From Botryotinia globosa (Eukaryota; Ascomycota; Leotiomycetes; Helotiales; Sclerotiniaceae): a DNA stretch of 64,000 nt. This document shows, piece by piece, positions 1-11,390 of the stretch (within the stretch, counting starts at the first letter, position 1; every line of letters starts with the position of its first letter). Below the pieces are notes generated by a model that did no database searches, was not told the origin of the DNA, and saw only the letters and a list, made by a program, of their open reading frames with translations. Made by a program: the position numbers and the translations under genes. The stretch lies in the NCBI GenBank assembly GCA_014898425.1, contig RCSZ01000016.1, positions 1,488,001-1,552,000 on the forward strand, in the 5' to 3' direction.

Positions 1-396
1 GAGGGCGCGCTTTTCGATCACTGTAATCCAAATCCGTCTCAAAGAATGCTTTCAGACGGATCCTTTTTTCTACATCATCTTGTGGATGGATATCTTGCTC
101 TTTCGAAGCATGCACATACCGAGAGACTCAGAAATGAAATTGTTCGTATCGCTAAATGGGGAAAGGAGTTCATGAGGGACAGGGATGATTCACTGTACTA
201 TCGCGGTAGCCGTCCCTACACGATTTCGTCTAAGCAGGCACACCAGTTCTACAAGAAGTTTGGTGTCGTAAAAACTGGAGAGCAAAATATGCAAGAAAGG
301 GACAAAGATGGAAATCTGTGCAAGACTATGATTGGGTGCGCAAGCTGGGCGAGGATACTTCATGCTGCGGAAATCGTTGAAGCAAGCATCGTTTAG
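1..396 (+). CDS. 3' end of an unidentified gene (possibly GH76-like six-hairpin glycosidase)
   Basis: The reading frame is open from base 1, so this is the C-terminal ~131 residues of a gene beginning outside the window; the internal Met at 46 is not a likely start. Visible features are a Cys-Asn-Pro-Asn-Pro stretch, then a basic/aromatic helix-rich segment (LVDGYLAL, IAKWGKEFM) and a late GCASWARIL motif. The CN..(D)..F..HL pattern is reminiscent of the conserved region of fungal GH76/six-hairpin mannanases, but this is a weak visual resemblance and the catalytic Asp pair would lie upstream. It could equally be another alpha/alpha-toroid protein. The gene ends convergently 290 bp from the nitrilase. 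Confidence 0.45.
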   Translation, partial: EGALFDHCNPNPSQRMLSDGSFFLHHLVDGYLALSKHAHTERLRNEIVRIAKWGKEFMRDRDDSLYYRGSRPYTISSKQAHQFYKKFGVVKTGEQNMQERDKDGNLCKTMIGCASWARILHAAEIVEASIV

Positions 397-686
397 AAGT
401 CAGTAGGCGTACTGTAGATGAAAACTAAGGGTGGAATGAGGGAGATAACTGATGCTATGCATATCTGAGGTTTTCTTTTGAGTGGGAGTATAGATTCAAT
501 CACTCGATGTATGATAAAGGAACAGTACAAACATTAATAACAATACGACCAAATTTGCTGAAATTAATGTTTCAAGTAATCCAAACTTCAGCCTTACATT
601 TCAGTGTTTCAAATTCAATTGGAAGGCAGCTCGCCATGAGCAACCAACAATCCATTGCTAGTGAATTCCCACATGTTCCTAACTTC

Positions 687-1738
687 CTACTCCGTCGTGG
701 GGTTTATAGAAGCCCCACTTGCCAGTATTTCATCATCCGGCCATGTCGGACTTCTATCAACGTCTAACTTCAATATTTCAGGACGTTTATAATGTCCACT
801 AGCATCAATCCAAACTTTGACGGCTCCTATTTCATCATAGTTAATCTCTGCCTTCAAAAACTTCTCTTCAGCCCCCGTATGTGGACCCGCTAACACAGCA
901 CAAAAAGGATGAATAACCGCACTCCATCCCCCACCCTTCTTGACGAGATCCTGTGGTCCTAGATTTTTCTCCATCCATTCCAAAGTCCTATTATCGACGT
1001 AATTACTTGCACAGATGACCCATACTTGTGCGGTAAATGCATGATTTTTCATCAATGCTTCGATCTGAACGTTGGCTACCGATTCGAATCCTGATACAGT
1101 GCTAAGAGCTGCCCATGCTGCAGCATGAATCTCTTGCCGATCTTCGATTAATGCTTGACGTGCGTTATTCATCGCATTCCCCCAACATGCAAGTCCTCCT
1201 ATTCGGCCAACGCTGCTTGGCCATACCTTCAAGGTGTGTCCACTGCCTTGTGCCCAGAGCGTGCGCTCAGCGTGCGTAGGTTGAATTTTTCTGTGCACTC
1301 CAAGCAGGGTGCCGTCAGTATCGATAAATGCTTGAGAGTTGAATAATGTGTGACCTCCTTCCACACGCTCTGATATTCCGATCGAGACAGCGATCTTTAG
1401 TTCGGCACAGATATGCATGATAGGAAGAAGATCACCACCTGTTCGTCCGACGACTACACTTTGATCTGCATATTCAGTTTGTGCATCAACGCATTTCAGA
1501 GGTGGGTGAGTGTGAATGAAGTACTGTTTTGAAATTTCTGTGTAAGTTTGCGCAGCAGGAGAAAACATTCGAATGGGCTTACTGGATATCCAGGAATGAA
1601 CGTCTCGGGAAATACTAATAACTCGATCTCTTGATCTTTGCCTTCTTTGATTAGTTGCAAAACTTTTTCGATACTGCCTTTCTTATCCATAAAGACTGGA
1701 GCGGCATGAACCGCGGCGGCTATGACCTTCTTTCCCAT
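687..1738 (-). CDS. Nitrilase-family hydrolase, one intron
   Basis: Branch-1 nitrilase (C-N hydrolase fold), 330 residues, normally cleaving nitriles to acid plus ammonia in the cytosol. Exon 1 is 1583..1738 and exon 2 is 687..1523. The 59-nt intron 1524..1582 starts GTAAGC and ends AACAG; its removal gives the family sequence PGYPYFI across the junction. The catalytic Glu is E45 (PETFIPGYP), the Lys is K131 (HRKIQPTHAER) and the nucleophile is C165 in GGLACWGN. In most nitrilases the Cys-Trp is followed by Glu (CWE); here it is Gly (codon GGG, one base from GAG), so substrate range or activity may be altered. The rest of the protein is intact, including the C-terminal fungal extension. Family assignment is firm; the substrate (aliphatic or aromatic nitrile, cyanide) is not predictable. 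Confidence 0.9.
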
Positions 1739-4700
1739 TTCGTATATGATTGCCTCTGTAAGATTTTAAAGTTGAGATGGAAGAATAAATAACATTAAGA
1801 AATGTTTCGAGTCTGTAGGGTGCTTTTATATGGGCTTCCACGCAATTATCTACCCATTTCTCACATCCCCGCATCAAGATTACACAGCATTCAATATATC
1901 TCGAATGCCACATCTTATATGTGATAGCAGCAACAATAGCCATGCTTAATAAAGGCTACACGTCATGCCTCCCTGCATTTCCCCTCACCTGCCCCGCATG
2001 TAGGGTTACATCAGGAACGAATATCATACGACCGTAATTCGGACTTGTTTCATCCAAGGTATTGACTCAAGCGACGTGCCTTCGGAGTTATGAGAGTGGA
2101 GAAAGTGTAGAACGGCTAATAAGCTTATACAACACTAGCTCATGTGGGAAACCAATTCGGATCATTTGGAGCTGCAACGAAACATGAGTCGCTTCTTTAA
2201 CGTTAATATAGATAAATCTCTCCAATAGACCCGAGGTGCATTCACAGAAACAATAACAAATTTATGAACGATGAGGCGCCTATATTTGTCATTAATGATT
2301 GCAAATTGCCAAACGAAAGGTCTCTTTCGGGGCAAAAACTGACTATCATCCCACGGCAACTTTAATTCCTTGGTTGTCGCTGTATATTTACCGTTGCCAA
2401 GCTTTCACGTTGAATTAACATACCTATCGCAAGCATGACAATTTCCAACTAAACTTCAGGACAATTACGAGGGCTTCCGCCGGAGAAGTCCACTACTAAG
2501 ATCCTTGCAACCGCACGCCTGGCTTATTCTATGGGAGCCACATAGTTGTGCACACAGCTCGCAAGACACAATATGTGTGTGAACGGTTTGTTAATCACGT
2601 TTGTAGATTGATCAGAATGGACAATTTGATCTCTTAAATAAGGGGAGAGAGATTGAGGAAGGTACGGAGAGAAGTTTTAGGGTCCGTAAAGCAGAAAAGT
2701 GAATGTATTCACTAATCGACAACAGAGGGGTATCTGGGAGTAGATTTGAAAAAAGGGACGAAGGCTGATTTGAGCTAATCATATGATAAGTATTGGTTAC
2801 ATATAATACAGGTTGCCAGTAGATTGGGGAGAGCTTCATTATTAGCAGGAGCAAGTGTCCTCAGACAGATGATAAATCCTCCTATCCGAAGAGCACTTCA
2901 ACCTATTTTGGCTTGAATTCGCGGAACATTGGTATCAGATGGAATTAACAACACGCATAAAACCAATTACGGTGTAAAGTTCCATCTTATCTAGGTATTC
3001 GACCTAGTATTACTTAGTGTTGACAGCAAAGGGGAAGATAATCGATGTGACTTGATTCTCACTTTCAATGGCTAAGACGGAATGGAGAATAATGTTTTTA
3101 TCGGAAGAATTCCATGTGAAATCACCATACCTCAACCACAATGCTGAAATGGTGCTCAAATTTAGCTGAAATATTCGATAGACCTCAGGACATGAAAGAA
3201 TACAGCTTATCGGCTTCATGGCGGGATTGGAGGAGCGACAGAGAGATGACTTGATAAACTAGATCGGGTTTTGAGCGGGATTTACTTGACTTTCAAACTG
3301 TTGATTTGAAACCTACCTAAGCCTCTAGTGTTGGAAGTGTAGTGAATAAATCTATCAACTAGATCATGCCCAGCCAGGAGCAGCTAGTCATTGTGGGTAA
3401 TTAGCTAGCAGAATCCTGCAGATGATCTGATTATTGATGTTTGGTTAGTGAAACAAATCTTCTTCAGTATCAAATGGATTCCGGAAATTTACCGTCGGCT
3501 AACCTCATTCTCCACCCCTCCCCTTTTATTATCACATCATCTTCCTTTGAAGGTAGCCACGAGCTCTGCTCCAGCCTATCGGAAGAATATCTGAACTTAA
3601 ATAGCAATTTCGTACCATTTCTCAGTCGTGGAGTCGTATCTCTTTTATTAGAACTCCAGAGGTATAGATGCGTTGCTTGTGAATCACAAAGATCAATAAG
3701 CGAAAAACGCTACTCTCATAACCAGGCCAATAAATATAAAAGCAAGAGGTGAATAAGATCACAAGACGCCTTTCCAACGAATAAAAACGTGTACACCGCA
3801 TGGTAAATATGAGATTGAAAAAAGGAGATCAATAGCTCGGAAAAATACGACTCAGATATTCACTCTTCTTACCCCTCTTCGATATGAAATTTTTAGTAGC
3901 TGTCTCTTCGTATCCGAGAAATTTGTCGCAGGGCATCATAAAAGATCTCGCAAACACCACTGAAGAACTCCAGATCTCAGCTAAAGCTCAGGGTTACGAT
4001 TTTGTATGTGCAGCCTGGAAGAGAAGTGTTGGAAGTCGTTGTGGAAGATAGATATGATAGATGTGATGGATCAGGGTATGTACAATGTAAAATTTGTCTG
4101 ACTCGAGAGGTTTGAAAATGGGATTCTGGGGTATCTATACAATTCGATTTATATCCTCCCATTATCAAAGATCGCAAACGGGAATGACAACAAAAAAGCC
4201 AAAAGCCTATCCGCTCAATGGCCAAATTCATTATCATACCATTTCAAGGACCGCAGCAATCTACAATTCGAGCTCATCACAATCAGTTAACATCTATTCA
4301 TATCAACCTTCCAGATCAGCGAGATCTAGTTGAGGCGCATCATAGATACATCCATGGTGATCGTTCCTGCGGGGAGCACTAGAGGTTTACATGTGTATAT
4401 CATGATTCCAAAGAATTAGTAAGCGAGAGCTATTAGCTGGAGGTGGGTTCAGAGGTGAATCACTTAAATTGAATGAGATCAGGTAATCTTACAAAGGATC
4501 AACTGGAATAAGCCTCAATCTGGTGAACGAGTGTCTTTAAGTCTTCCCAAAACACCCTCGACTTTTGAGATTGACTAGGCCCCATTCTCTGGTAAAATGC
4601 TAAATTGCATAAGCGAGGGAGCTAAGAAAACCGAGGGGGATTAGGTTAAATTCAAGAAGTGAATATATGCATAATTAACAAAAGGTCTAGGAACTTTACC

Positions 4701-4928
4701 AAGTTTATTCGAGTCTCCAAAAGATGTGCTTCAAAATTACAGCAAGAACTATATGGGATTTCCAACTAGTTCTGATCTCATGCTATATAAGTAGCTAGGG
4801 TAATGTGGTGTATCAAAATCTTTTTTCACATTCATTATTTGTTAACCTTTTAAAACACAGAGATTGCTCTCCCTCAGCACCAAAATCATGTAATGTCTGT
4901 CTATATATCATAACATCAACGGATAAGA
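1739..4928. other. 3.2-kb intergenic region without a convincing gene
   Basis: Lies upstream of the nitrilase and downstream of the GH16 gene. Only short open frames occur, with no recognisable domains and no exon series that can be joined. The single item worth noting is a 55-codon open frame at 3884..4051, described separately. Confidence 0.6.
3884..4051 (+). CDS. Doubtful 55-residue small ORF
   Basis: An ATG follows a pyrimidine-rich leader (CACTCTTCTTACCCCTCTTCG), a common context for fungal starts. The peptide begins MKFLVAVSSYPRN and ends SVGSRCGR. It lacks the uninterrupted hydrophobic stretch of a signal peptide and matches no family I know. A GTATGT donor-like site occurs inside it (after codon 40), so it could be the first exon of a short gene, but no matching downstream exon was found. 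Kept only as a candidate. Confidence 0.15.
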   Translation: MKFLVAVSSYPRNLSQGIIKDLANTTEELQISAKAQGYDFVCAAWKRSVGSRCGR

Positions 4929-6122
4929 TCACAACAATCCGATAACAGCCAACCCAACTACAAACACGGGGACCCATCCCATACACCCTGTCCCCTCCTT
5001 CCATCCCAATGTCGCCGCATTCGTATTATTGATCAACAACGCCGGGGTACCCGTAACATTAACTCCTTCATCAATTCCACAAACAACCTTACAGCCTTTG
5101 CTCTTCCTCTTCTCCAGATCCCTTTTTCTGCCCGCAAAATCTCCGCTAGTATTGAAAGCCAATTCAATCCATTGAACTTGCAGGTAAGCCTCATCATACA
5201 AACTCATATTCCCCGTCCATTCCCCTCCATCACTCCACATATTTAATATCAGACCACTTGGATCCTTCGGAACTTGGTATGTAATATTCGCCACACTCTC
5301 TCCATTCACATACCATGATGTCTGTTTGGGCATCCAGTCCATTCGATATATATTCCAAACACTCCAGTCCATAGCACCGTCTGCAGTCGAGGCATTGCTC
5401 GTAGCTCTAGGTTCGGCATCACCTTCTTTGTTTAAGGAAGGTTGGTTTGTGTATTGGACCACGTTACGGGGACCAGATGTTAAGATCTCGATGTCGGCTT
5501 CTTGAACAGGGTCAGACCCGAGGTAAGTGAAAATTCCAGCGCATGCTCCTTCGGAACCAACGACTCGAGCTAGGAATCGGGCGGACATATATTGGAAATT
5601 CTTTTCGTTGGAGTCAAATTCGGCGACGGATTGGAAGCCCTCGAGACGCGCTGTGCGGAGGGTAAGGTAGGTATCATAAGAGGTATCATTATCGGTAGAA
5701 GTTTCTGCGAAAACTATGTTAGTACCTATATTGGCAGAAGGAGATGAAATAGTTTGTAACATACCAATGTATACATTATTCGCCGAATTAACCATCAGCA
5801 CACCACTTCCACTCTCCATTGAATCGCTATTATTCCAATTCTGCGTCGACCAATCATTATTCCAAGCCTGCCCTGAGAAGAATTCTGATGTTGCCAGTGC
5901 ATTAGACGTATCACTTTCATTCGAAATTAAATTGGGCACAGTCTGCGAAGCTGCTGCCACCGTTCGGAAATCATGGAATCGATGGTATGTGAAATACCCA
6001 GATGACGCACTATCCGTCCGAAAACATGAACAATCCTCTCCATTATCTTTCTGTGCGAGGACTTTGTTAATGGTCATGAATAAAAGGGCCAAAGAAATAG
6101 GCGGTAGTGAGAATATCTTCAT
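4929..6122 (-). CDS. Secreted, GPI-anchored GH16-type glucanase/transglycosylase
   Basis: Intronless, 397 residues. Residues 1-23 form a signal peptide (hydrophobic core LALLFMTI, cleavage near VLAQ). The GH16 concanavalin-A-like fold follows, with the catalytic signature E208-A-D210-I-E212 (E-x-D-x-E) and a later W-x-x-Y-x-x-D-W strand (VWNIYRMDW) typical of the family. A dibasic linker (RKRDLEKRKSKG) and a Cys pair precede a hydrophobic C-terminal tail (VPVFVVGLAVIGLL), consistent with a GPI-attachment signal. Such proteins cut or remodel beta-1,3/1,4-glucans and sit at the plasma membrane or wall. Cysteines C31/C33 near the N terminus resemble those of Crh-like members. Exact substrate is unknown. 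Confidence 0.9.
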   Translation of the reverse strand: MKIFSLPPISLALLFMTINKVLAQKDNGEDCSCFRTDSASSGYFTYHRFHDFRTVAAASQTVPNLISNESDTSNALATSEFFSGQAWNNDWSTQNWNNSDSMESGSGVLMVNSANNVYIGMLQTISSPSANIGTNIVFAETSTDNDTSYDTYLTLRTARLEGFQSVAEFDSNEKNFQYMSARFLARVVGSEGACAGIFTYLGSDPVQEADIEILTSGPRNVVQYTNQPSLNKEGDAEPRATSNASTADGAMDWSVWNIYRMDWMPKQTSWYVNGESVANITYQVPKDPSGLILNMWSDGGEWTGNMSLYDEAYLQVQWIELAFNTSGDFAGRKRDLEKRKSKGCKVVCGIDEGVNVTGTPALLINNTNAATLGWKEGTGCMGWVPVFVVGLAVIGLL

Positions 6123-7514
6123 TCTGAAGGATTGGCTGGCCGAGACCCAGATGAATTTATCAACGTCGTGAATGCTGTGACGCGGTATGACTGCTCGAAA
6201 TGTAACGGGCTAGAATGAAATGTAGAATAGAGGAAATGTTTCAAAAAGAAATCAACAAGATGAGAGATAAATTGACCAGTTCATATGCATATTCACACCA
6301 AAACAATTGTTATAACGACGGAAAAGGGCAGGAAAACGATGAGGTTGACCGACCAAGTGAATAACCTAACAAGAATATTGAATCAAGCAACAGAAATCAA
6401 ACAACAAAAATTGAAGATACAGGAGAGAGGAGAATACCCCCCATCTTTTCTCGTATTCAGGATTTCCAGTTTGTGCATCGTCGTGCATTTCTCAGCTCGT
6501 CTTTTCTGCACGTTTGTTTTTTTAAAGGTTTGAGATTCTTTTTGTTTGGTGGTCAAGATCAGATGGAGATTAAAACGAAGGGTCATGGCGTCACAGATGA
6601 GCCCTGTAAGTGGTCAATGACACGCTGGCCGTGGCGCAGTTGGGGGTCCTTGTCAGCGCTAAATTAGAGGGGTTTGATCTACCGACAAGCGAAGGATTTC
6701 TGAGCTTATTTAAGGGGAAAACTCCACATTTAAAAGGATTGGTGGAATTGGAAAAATAACTCTATTATGACATCTCATCAGAGATGTATCAACCAGTACG
6801 TGCCTGGGGAGATATACTGTCCATTGAGTTTATTCCCTCTTGATTCTGGATCTGTATAAAGCAAGTAGCTTTAGCCAAAGAATAACAATTACCGTAAAGT
6901 ATGTCGGTGCAAGATCGATGTTCCCTGTTTCATTGGATGTCTAATCTTCTTAGAGTTACATTTGTCGCCGTGGCAATCAGTTGACATTAGAGTACTGATG
7001 AATTTATGCATCTTTGAGAGAATTCACGCTCTGACGTGCAATTTCTGTCTAACATTTGGAGTCATTATCTCTGGCACTGCTCCAACGTTTTCAAGAGACG
7101 CGATTGCAGGCAGTGCTTCTGGTGCTACAGAGCTGCTCTTTTTGCTTGGCCAATTACCCCCATTGTTGGAGTTCATAAATCCCTTTTCCTACCAGATCTC
7201 TCTGAGAATAAAGAGTTGCATTACAAGCTTTAGCATATGTTATAATGTGATTATTGCCTCAAACAAATCTAGAAATCATGTTGAGCAAACTGACACATAA
7301 TATCCATGTCATATACTCAAGTACGTTTACAATAATGACCACAGTAAGCGCAATCTGCCAAAGGTACTGAGACTTGTTTCAATTATCACCTTCACTCATG
7401 TTTCATCCATACCTCAATTTTCATGATTTGGCACGAGAACGAGAACTGGACAATCATTGAGAGCATTATGGATAGAGTTCTACGTGTAATTGACTTAGTC
7501 ATAGATCCTCCCAG
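6123..7514. other. Intergenic region, 1.4 kb
   Basis: Promoter side of the GH16 gene and 3' flank of the first small paralogue. Short overlapping open frames around 6285-6667 and 6962-7300 have no domain, signal peptide or joinable exons. No repeats seen. Confidence 0.55.
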
Positions 7515-8036
7515 TCAACCTGTACCTCTGCCTCTGCCTCGATTTACGACATCGCATGTCAGAGAAACCCACCAATCAGAATATTGCACAAGTTTAGCAC
7601 CCACAGGGGCTGTCAAAACGACAGCCTTGTACTGAAGATGAGGAACTCCAACTTCATACATTTCCCCGAGGCACTCCCAGAAAAATGGAAGTCCTCTCGA
7701 AAAAGATTCAACTTCCATCATATTCAAATTCCCTGGGTGTGTCTGAAGAGTCCATTGCACAAAATCTCCTATTGAAGGAAATTGAGATTGAATATTTAGT
7801 GGTACGGGGATGAAGTAATGAGGTAATTTTCCGTGGCCAAGCATAGTCACTTCGATCATGTAAGGAACCATTGCTCTATAAATACTCACGTAGCGGCAGT
7901 TATTCAGAGCTGACAGTGGGTTACGAGTTAAGTTTTCGGGACTAAAGAAGTAAGTGAGTATACTGGGTGGATCGCTACGCCTCAATGATCTGCAGCAGGG
8001 TGCAAAAGCATCGTCAGGCGGAGGCTGGGCTTCCAT
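7515..8036 (-). CDS. Small protein of a three-member tandem family (member A)
   Basis: Single-exon open frame of 173 residues, function unknown. It shares a recognisable pattern with the genes at 9880..10398 and 10947..11390: a proline-containing N-terminal segment followed by L..FF (PPSILTYFF), a hydrophobic strand after a Pro (VPYMIEVTML), a Y(F/I)-x-P strand followed by an aromatic pair (FVQW) and a C-terminal W-E-C (FFWECLGEMYE). No signal peptide, membrane span or known catalytic motif is visible. The C terminus is an Arg/Gly tail (NRGRGRGTG) not present in the siblings. Because three diverged copies keep the same order of motifs, I judge these to be real genes rather than chance frames. 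Confidence 0.5.
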   Translation of the reverse strand: MEAQPPPDDAFAPCCRSLRRSDPPSILTYFFSPENLTRNPLSALNNCRYVSIYRAMVPYMIEVTMLGHGKLPHYFIPVPLNIQSQFPSIGDFVQWTLQTHPGNLNMMEVESFSRGLPFFWECLGEMYEVGVPHLQYKAVVLTAPVGAKLVQYSDWWVSLTCDVVNRGRGRGTG

Positions 8037-9879
8037 AATGACAGAAATACAGCCAAGTTCTCCTGTATATTGAATTATAACTGGTGAACTTGGAGCACCT
8101 ATAGCGGGATATTAGCCGGTATATATATCCGTACACATCCATTCATTCGTCCTTCCGATAATTGTGTCATTCTTTTTATACATTTTGCCTTGTCATCTAG
8201 CTTTCAAGTGAGTGCGATTGAGATCATGGGTCCTATTATGTAAATCAATCAATGCTATTGTGTATTTGCAGTCTCCGAAGTCTTCGTCATCTTTCTGCCA
8301 TAATCTTGTGACGCACGTCTTGCGGTAGCTCGCAATCATCTGTCACCTGGCTTGGTAGGCGTAAGAATAAGATCACTTGCGCATTCCAGGCAGTCAAATT
8401 TGGAAATACAGACAAACTTCTGATTTTGATATCAGATTTTATTTGTTTATGATCCCTATGACCACTAGAGTCTCATGATTTATTTTCTTATTTGACTGGG
8501 AAGATCAATTTGATTGATACCATAGATCACAAAATTTGTTCAAGCTGGGAGAGTTTGGCTACCAGTTACACACGTTCTTCCAGAATCCTTGTGTTTGTAG
8601 TTGGGAGTGAGAGTGCGAAGATAGACGTGAATGAGAAACTCATTATTCCGCACCCCCCCCCCCCCCGCTATTCCCCTGCAAAACCCTATCATCCTCCTAC
8701 TTTATACGTTACCAACCATCATCATCGTCATATATGTAAATCATTCAACCTGGTATAAAACCCATATGCTGTGCTAAAATGTCCCCAGGTGACTTTGCAG
8801 AATGATCTTCTTGCACGCTAAATCATTATTCTTTCTTCCTCCCCGCTCAAATGTCCAGTGGATACAAATTGAACAAACTTGTTTGGCTTTTCCGGCTCCA
8901 AGTTGTCGGGGACTCGAATGAAATATTGTGTTGGTCGTCGCCCCATGCGGTATTCCCCTTTACAAAAGACTGGGGTAATTTGAATTATGTGGGGGGTATC
9001 AAGGAGTGAGAAGGATGTTCGTTACATCATTTTAAGTCATCAGTTGTTGTCATATAACTTTTCATGACTGGGTGATGTCAAGATTGAGGAGACAAACATA
9101 TGAACTCTAAGCCATACAGATTTTCAAACAATTTAAGGGTGGTATACTTATATGTTAATCGCAATCAGTTGCCGCTTGTTTCTCAACATATTGAAGATTA
9201 AAAGTGATAACAAACTACAAATCGCAAACCCTCATTCTCGTCTTAATGTTTTCCCACAGATTAGATTTTCATCGTTCCTATGACAACATCCTGGGAATCC
9301 TCAAAATTAACACTTACATGACGTCACGCTAAAGTTCTATTGATATCCTACTCGTCATTATCTCCATTTCCTTATTCATTTATGGAGGTAGAGTTAGTTG
9401 CACGCGGTTCTACGGTGCTTTTAGCGCCTTAGAAGGATTCTTCGTAAACTCTTACGAAACATCAAGATGGTCATCATTTCTCTCTCAAGTTACCTAAATG
9501 AAGAAATAGAATAATCGTATCGGATAGGAAGTATGAATCTGAGCGACTGTTGACTTCTTTGATGGACTTCATGAAAGAACGGCTCACTTCCTCTGGTAAT
9601 CTGGCTCGAATATAGTGAAATTTGGGATCTTCATTGATATTACTCATGAGCTTCAACATAGTGCAAAAGCCTTTTCCAGAGATCAAATCATGCTTTATGG
9701 ACTCTAAAATTGACTACAGCATGAGAAGCTGATAATCAATCAAGACGAATAGTTTGAACATAATTCATTATAAACATAGATAGAGGTTCTTCTTGTAATA
9801 TGGTTTATGATCACTGTTTATTACCTTTGTAACCAGGCTTTCATAACTGATAGTTCTGATGGGAGCTTGCGAAAACTAT
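8037..9879. other. Intergenic region between small paralogues A and B
   Basis: Contains a run of 14 cytosines (8653..8666) and otherwise unremarkable AT-rich DNA. A 70-codon frame at 9474..9686 (-) has a basic/acidic helix-like composition (LPEEVSRSFMKSIKEV) but does not show the WEC signature of its neighbours; I do not call it. Confidence 0.5.
8653..8666. repeat. Poly-C homopolymer (14 nt)
   Basis: Uninterrupted C run on the + strand, in intergenic DNA. Such runs are length-unstable and also prone to sequencing error. Confidence 0.9.
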
Positions 9880-10398
9880 TCAAGTTTTGCCACGCCTCCA
9901 AATACACGCAAGATAGATATACAAAACCGATCTATGTACATGTGATATGTGTTCACATTCCCAATTCAATTTTTCCCCTTGGAGATATCCTAAAGATTTC
10001 AAAAACTGTATCTCACTAACCCCCTTTTCCCTAGTTAATGGCGGGTTGCAAACAAATTGCAAAAACTGATTCGGTCCATCTGGTTCGTCATTTGGATGTC
10101 TTGGGATGTAAAAACTGGGCAGCATGTGTAGGATTCTCCCCCCCTTCCTGTGTACTGAAATTACTTGGATCGCATAAGGAGCATCATGAATAATAGATAC
10201 GCGGGCGAGTTTGTTGAGAGCCGTAACTGGGTTCACAATTGTGGTACTAAAAAAGTGTCTGAGTTCGGGGGGTATGTCAGTAGATGAACTGATTTGATTG
10301 TGACAAAGTTTGAGAGAGGTGCAGCCGGGTTCGAATTTGCTTTGTCTGTTCTGATCCATGCTTTGATACATATGGTTGTCAGAATATCCATAAGCCAT
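9880..10398 (-). CDS. Small protein of a three-member tandem family (member B)
   Basis: Single exon, 172 residues, function unknown. It aligns best with member A: PPELRHFF versus PPSILTYFF, then VTALNKLARVSI versus LSALNNCRYVSI, APYAIQVISV versus VPYMIEVTML, and LNWECEHISH versus FFWECLGEMYE. The Asn/Asp-rich segment PRHPNDEPDGPNQFLQF corresponds to NNPDGETDDFCQF in member C, linking all three. No secretion or membrane signal. It is divergently oriented to member C with 548 bp between start codons. I infer local duplication and rapid divergence. Confidence 0.5.
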   Translation of the reverse strand: MAYGYSDNHMYQSMDQNRQSKFEPGCTSLKLCHNQISSSTDIPPELRHFFSTTIVNPVTALNKLARVSIIHDAPYAIQVISVHRKGGRILHMLPSFYIPRHPNDEPDGPNQFLQFVCNPPLTREKGVSEIQFLKSLGYLQGEKLNWECEHISHVHRSVLYIYLACIWRRGKT

Positions 10399-10946
10399 TA
10401 GACCACTACGAGATCTACTATGGAATTTGATGTTAGTTGGGTACTCAGGTTTCTTTGCAAGTCTATTTATTTAAATACCTATTATTGTTGCATTCATTTC
10501 TAATCAGTGACTCTTTAAACATGCCAGCTGGCTTTTATCACTTTCATGATGTTTGGACACACATTTAAAACAGAAACGACACGAATAAAACAGGAGATAC
10601 TTGGTCACTTCCCACCATTATCTAAAAACTCATCATCAGATCCCTTTTCCATTCAGTCCTATGAGATAATCCCTCCCCGAAACATTGGCTAACATAAATA
10701 TTTATACTTCAGAAGATCACGCGAGTTTAGCCTCACGTGCAAAGAGTTTGCTATAGCTAGTATGGAACCCAGGAAGCAATGATAGTCATATCACTCTTGA
10801 TTTGATATCAGGATTGCTGTCAATTATATAAATCTCAGCGCCGCCATTACCAGAGCTTTGTTAGGTGTTTTTCACATGATAGTCATACAAATCTCTGACT
10901 AAAGTCCCTCGAGACACAAAGTAACATTTCGAACCAACCTCACATT
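10399..10946. promoter_or_regulatory. Divergent intergenic promoter region of members B and C
   Basis: A 548-bp spacer separates the two outward-facing starts. AT-rich; TATA-like strings (TATTTAAATA-type near 10465-10480, TATATAAAT near 10825) lie within plausible distance of each start. No other structure seen. Confidence 0.35.
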
Positions 10947-11390
10947 ATGAATGATCCCCGAGTGCAATTCTCATGTCTCCCAATGCGCTCACCCCCAAGT
11001 CCTCGTGAGCTTCAAATATTCTTTTACTGTAACAACTTCCACTCGAATCTGAACGAGTCAAGAGAAGTTTCTGGTGATAAGCTAAAAGCAGTTCCATGGC
11101 TTATTGTACTTCGACTGGAACCCAAAGAACTGGGTGGGAGTTACAAAACCCGATATTTCACCAACAATCCGGATGGAGAAACCGATGATTTCTGTCAGTT
11201 TCGCGAATGGAAACCTGAAGTCGATAGCGAAATAGTACCACAAATATTGCAACTGAATGGACTTTCATCTTCGGAAAAGGAATGGGTGTGGGAATGTACA
11301 CAAGTACATGAGGATGGGAAATTGTATGCAGAGAATTCCATCTATAGAGTATCTATGTACAGACGCTCAAGTCCTCTAGAGGAAAGTTAG
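10947..11390 (+). CDS. Small protein of a three-member tandem family (member C)
   Basis: Single exon, 147 residues, function unknown. It is shorter at both ends than A and B but keeps the shared order: SPRELQIFFYC, then LKAVPWLIVLRLE, YFTNNPDGETDDFCQF and WVWECTQVHEDG. The conserved W-E-C near the C terminus and the strand-rich pattern suggest a small beta domain; that is inference. No signal peptide. Opposite orientation to its siblings implies inversion or inverted duplication during expansion. Confidence 0.5.
   Translation: MNDPRVQFSCLPMRSPPSPRELQIFFYCNNFHSNLNESREVSGDKLKAVPWLIVLRLEPKELGGSYKTRYFTNNPDGETDDFCQFREWKPEVDSEIVPQILQLNGLSSSEKEWVWECTQVHEDGKLYAENSIYRVSMYRRSSPLEES

Noticed and set aside
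1496..1568. Apparent frameshift splitting the nitrilase
   Set aside because: A 59-nt GTAAGC...AACAG intron restores the family sequence and frame exactly.
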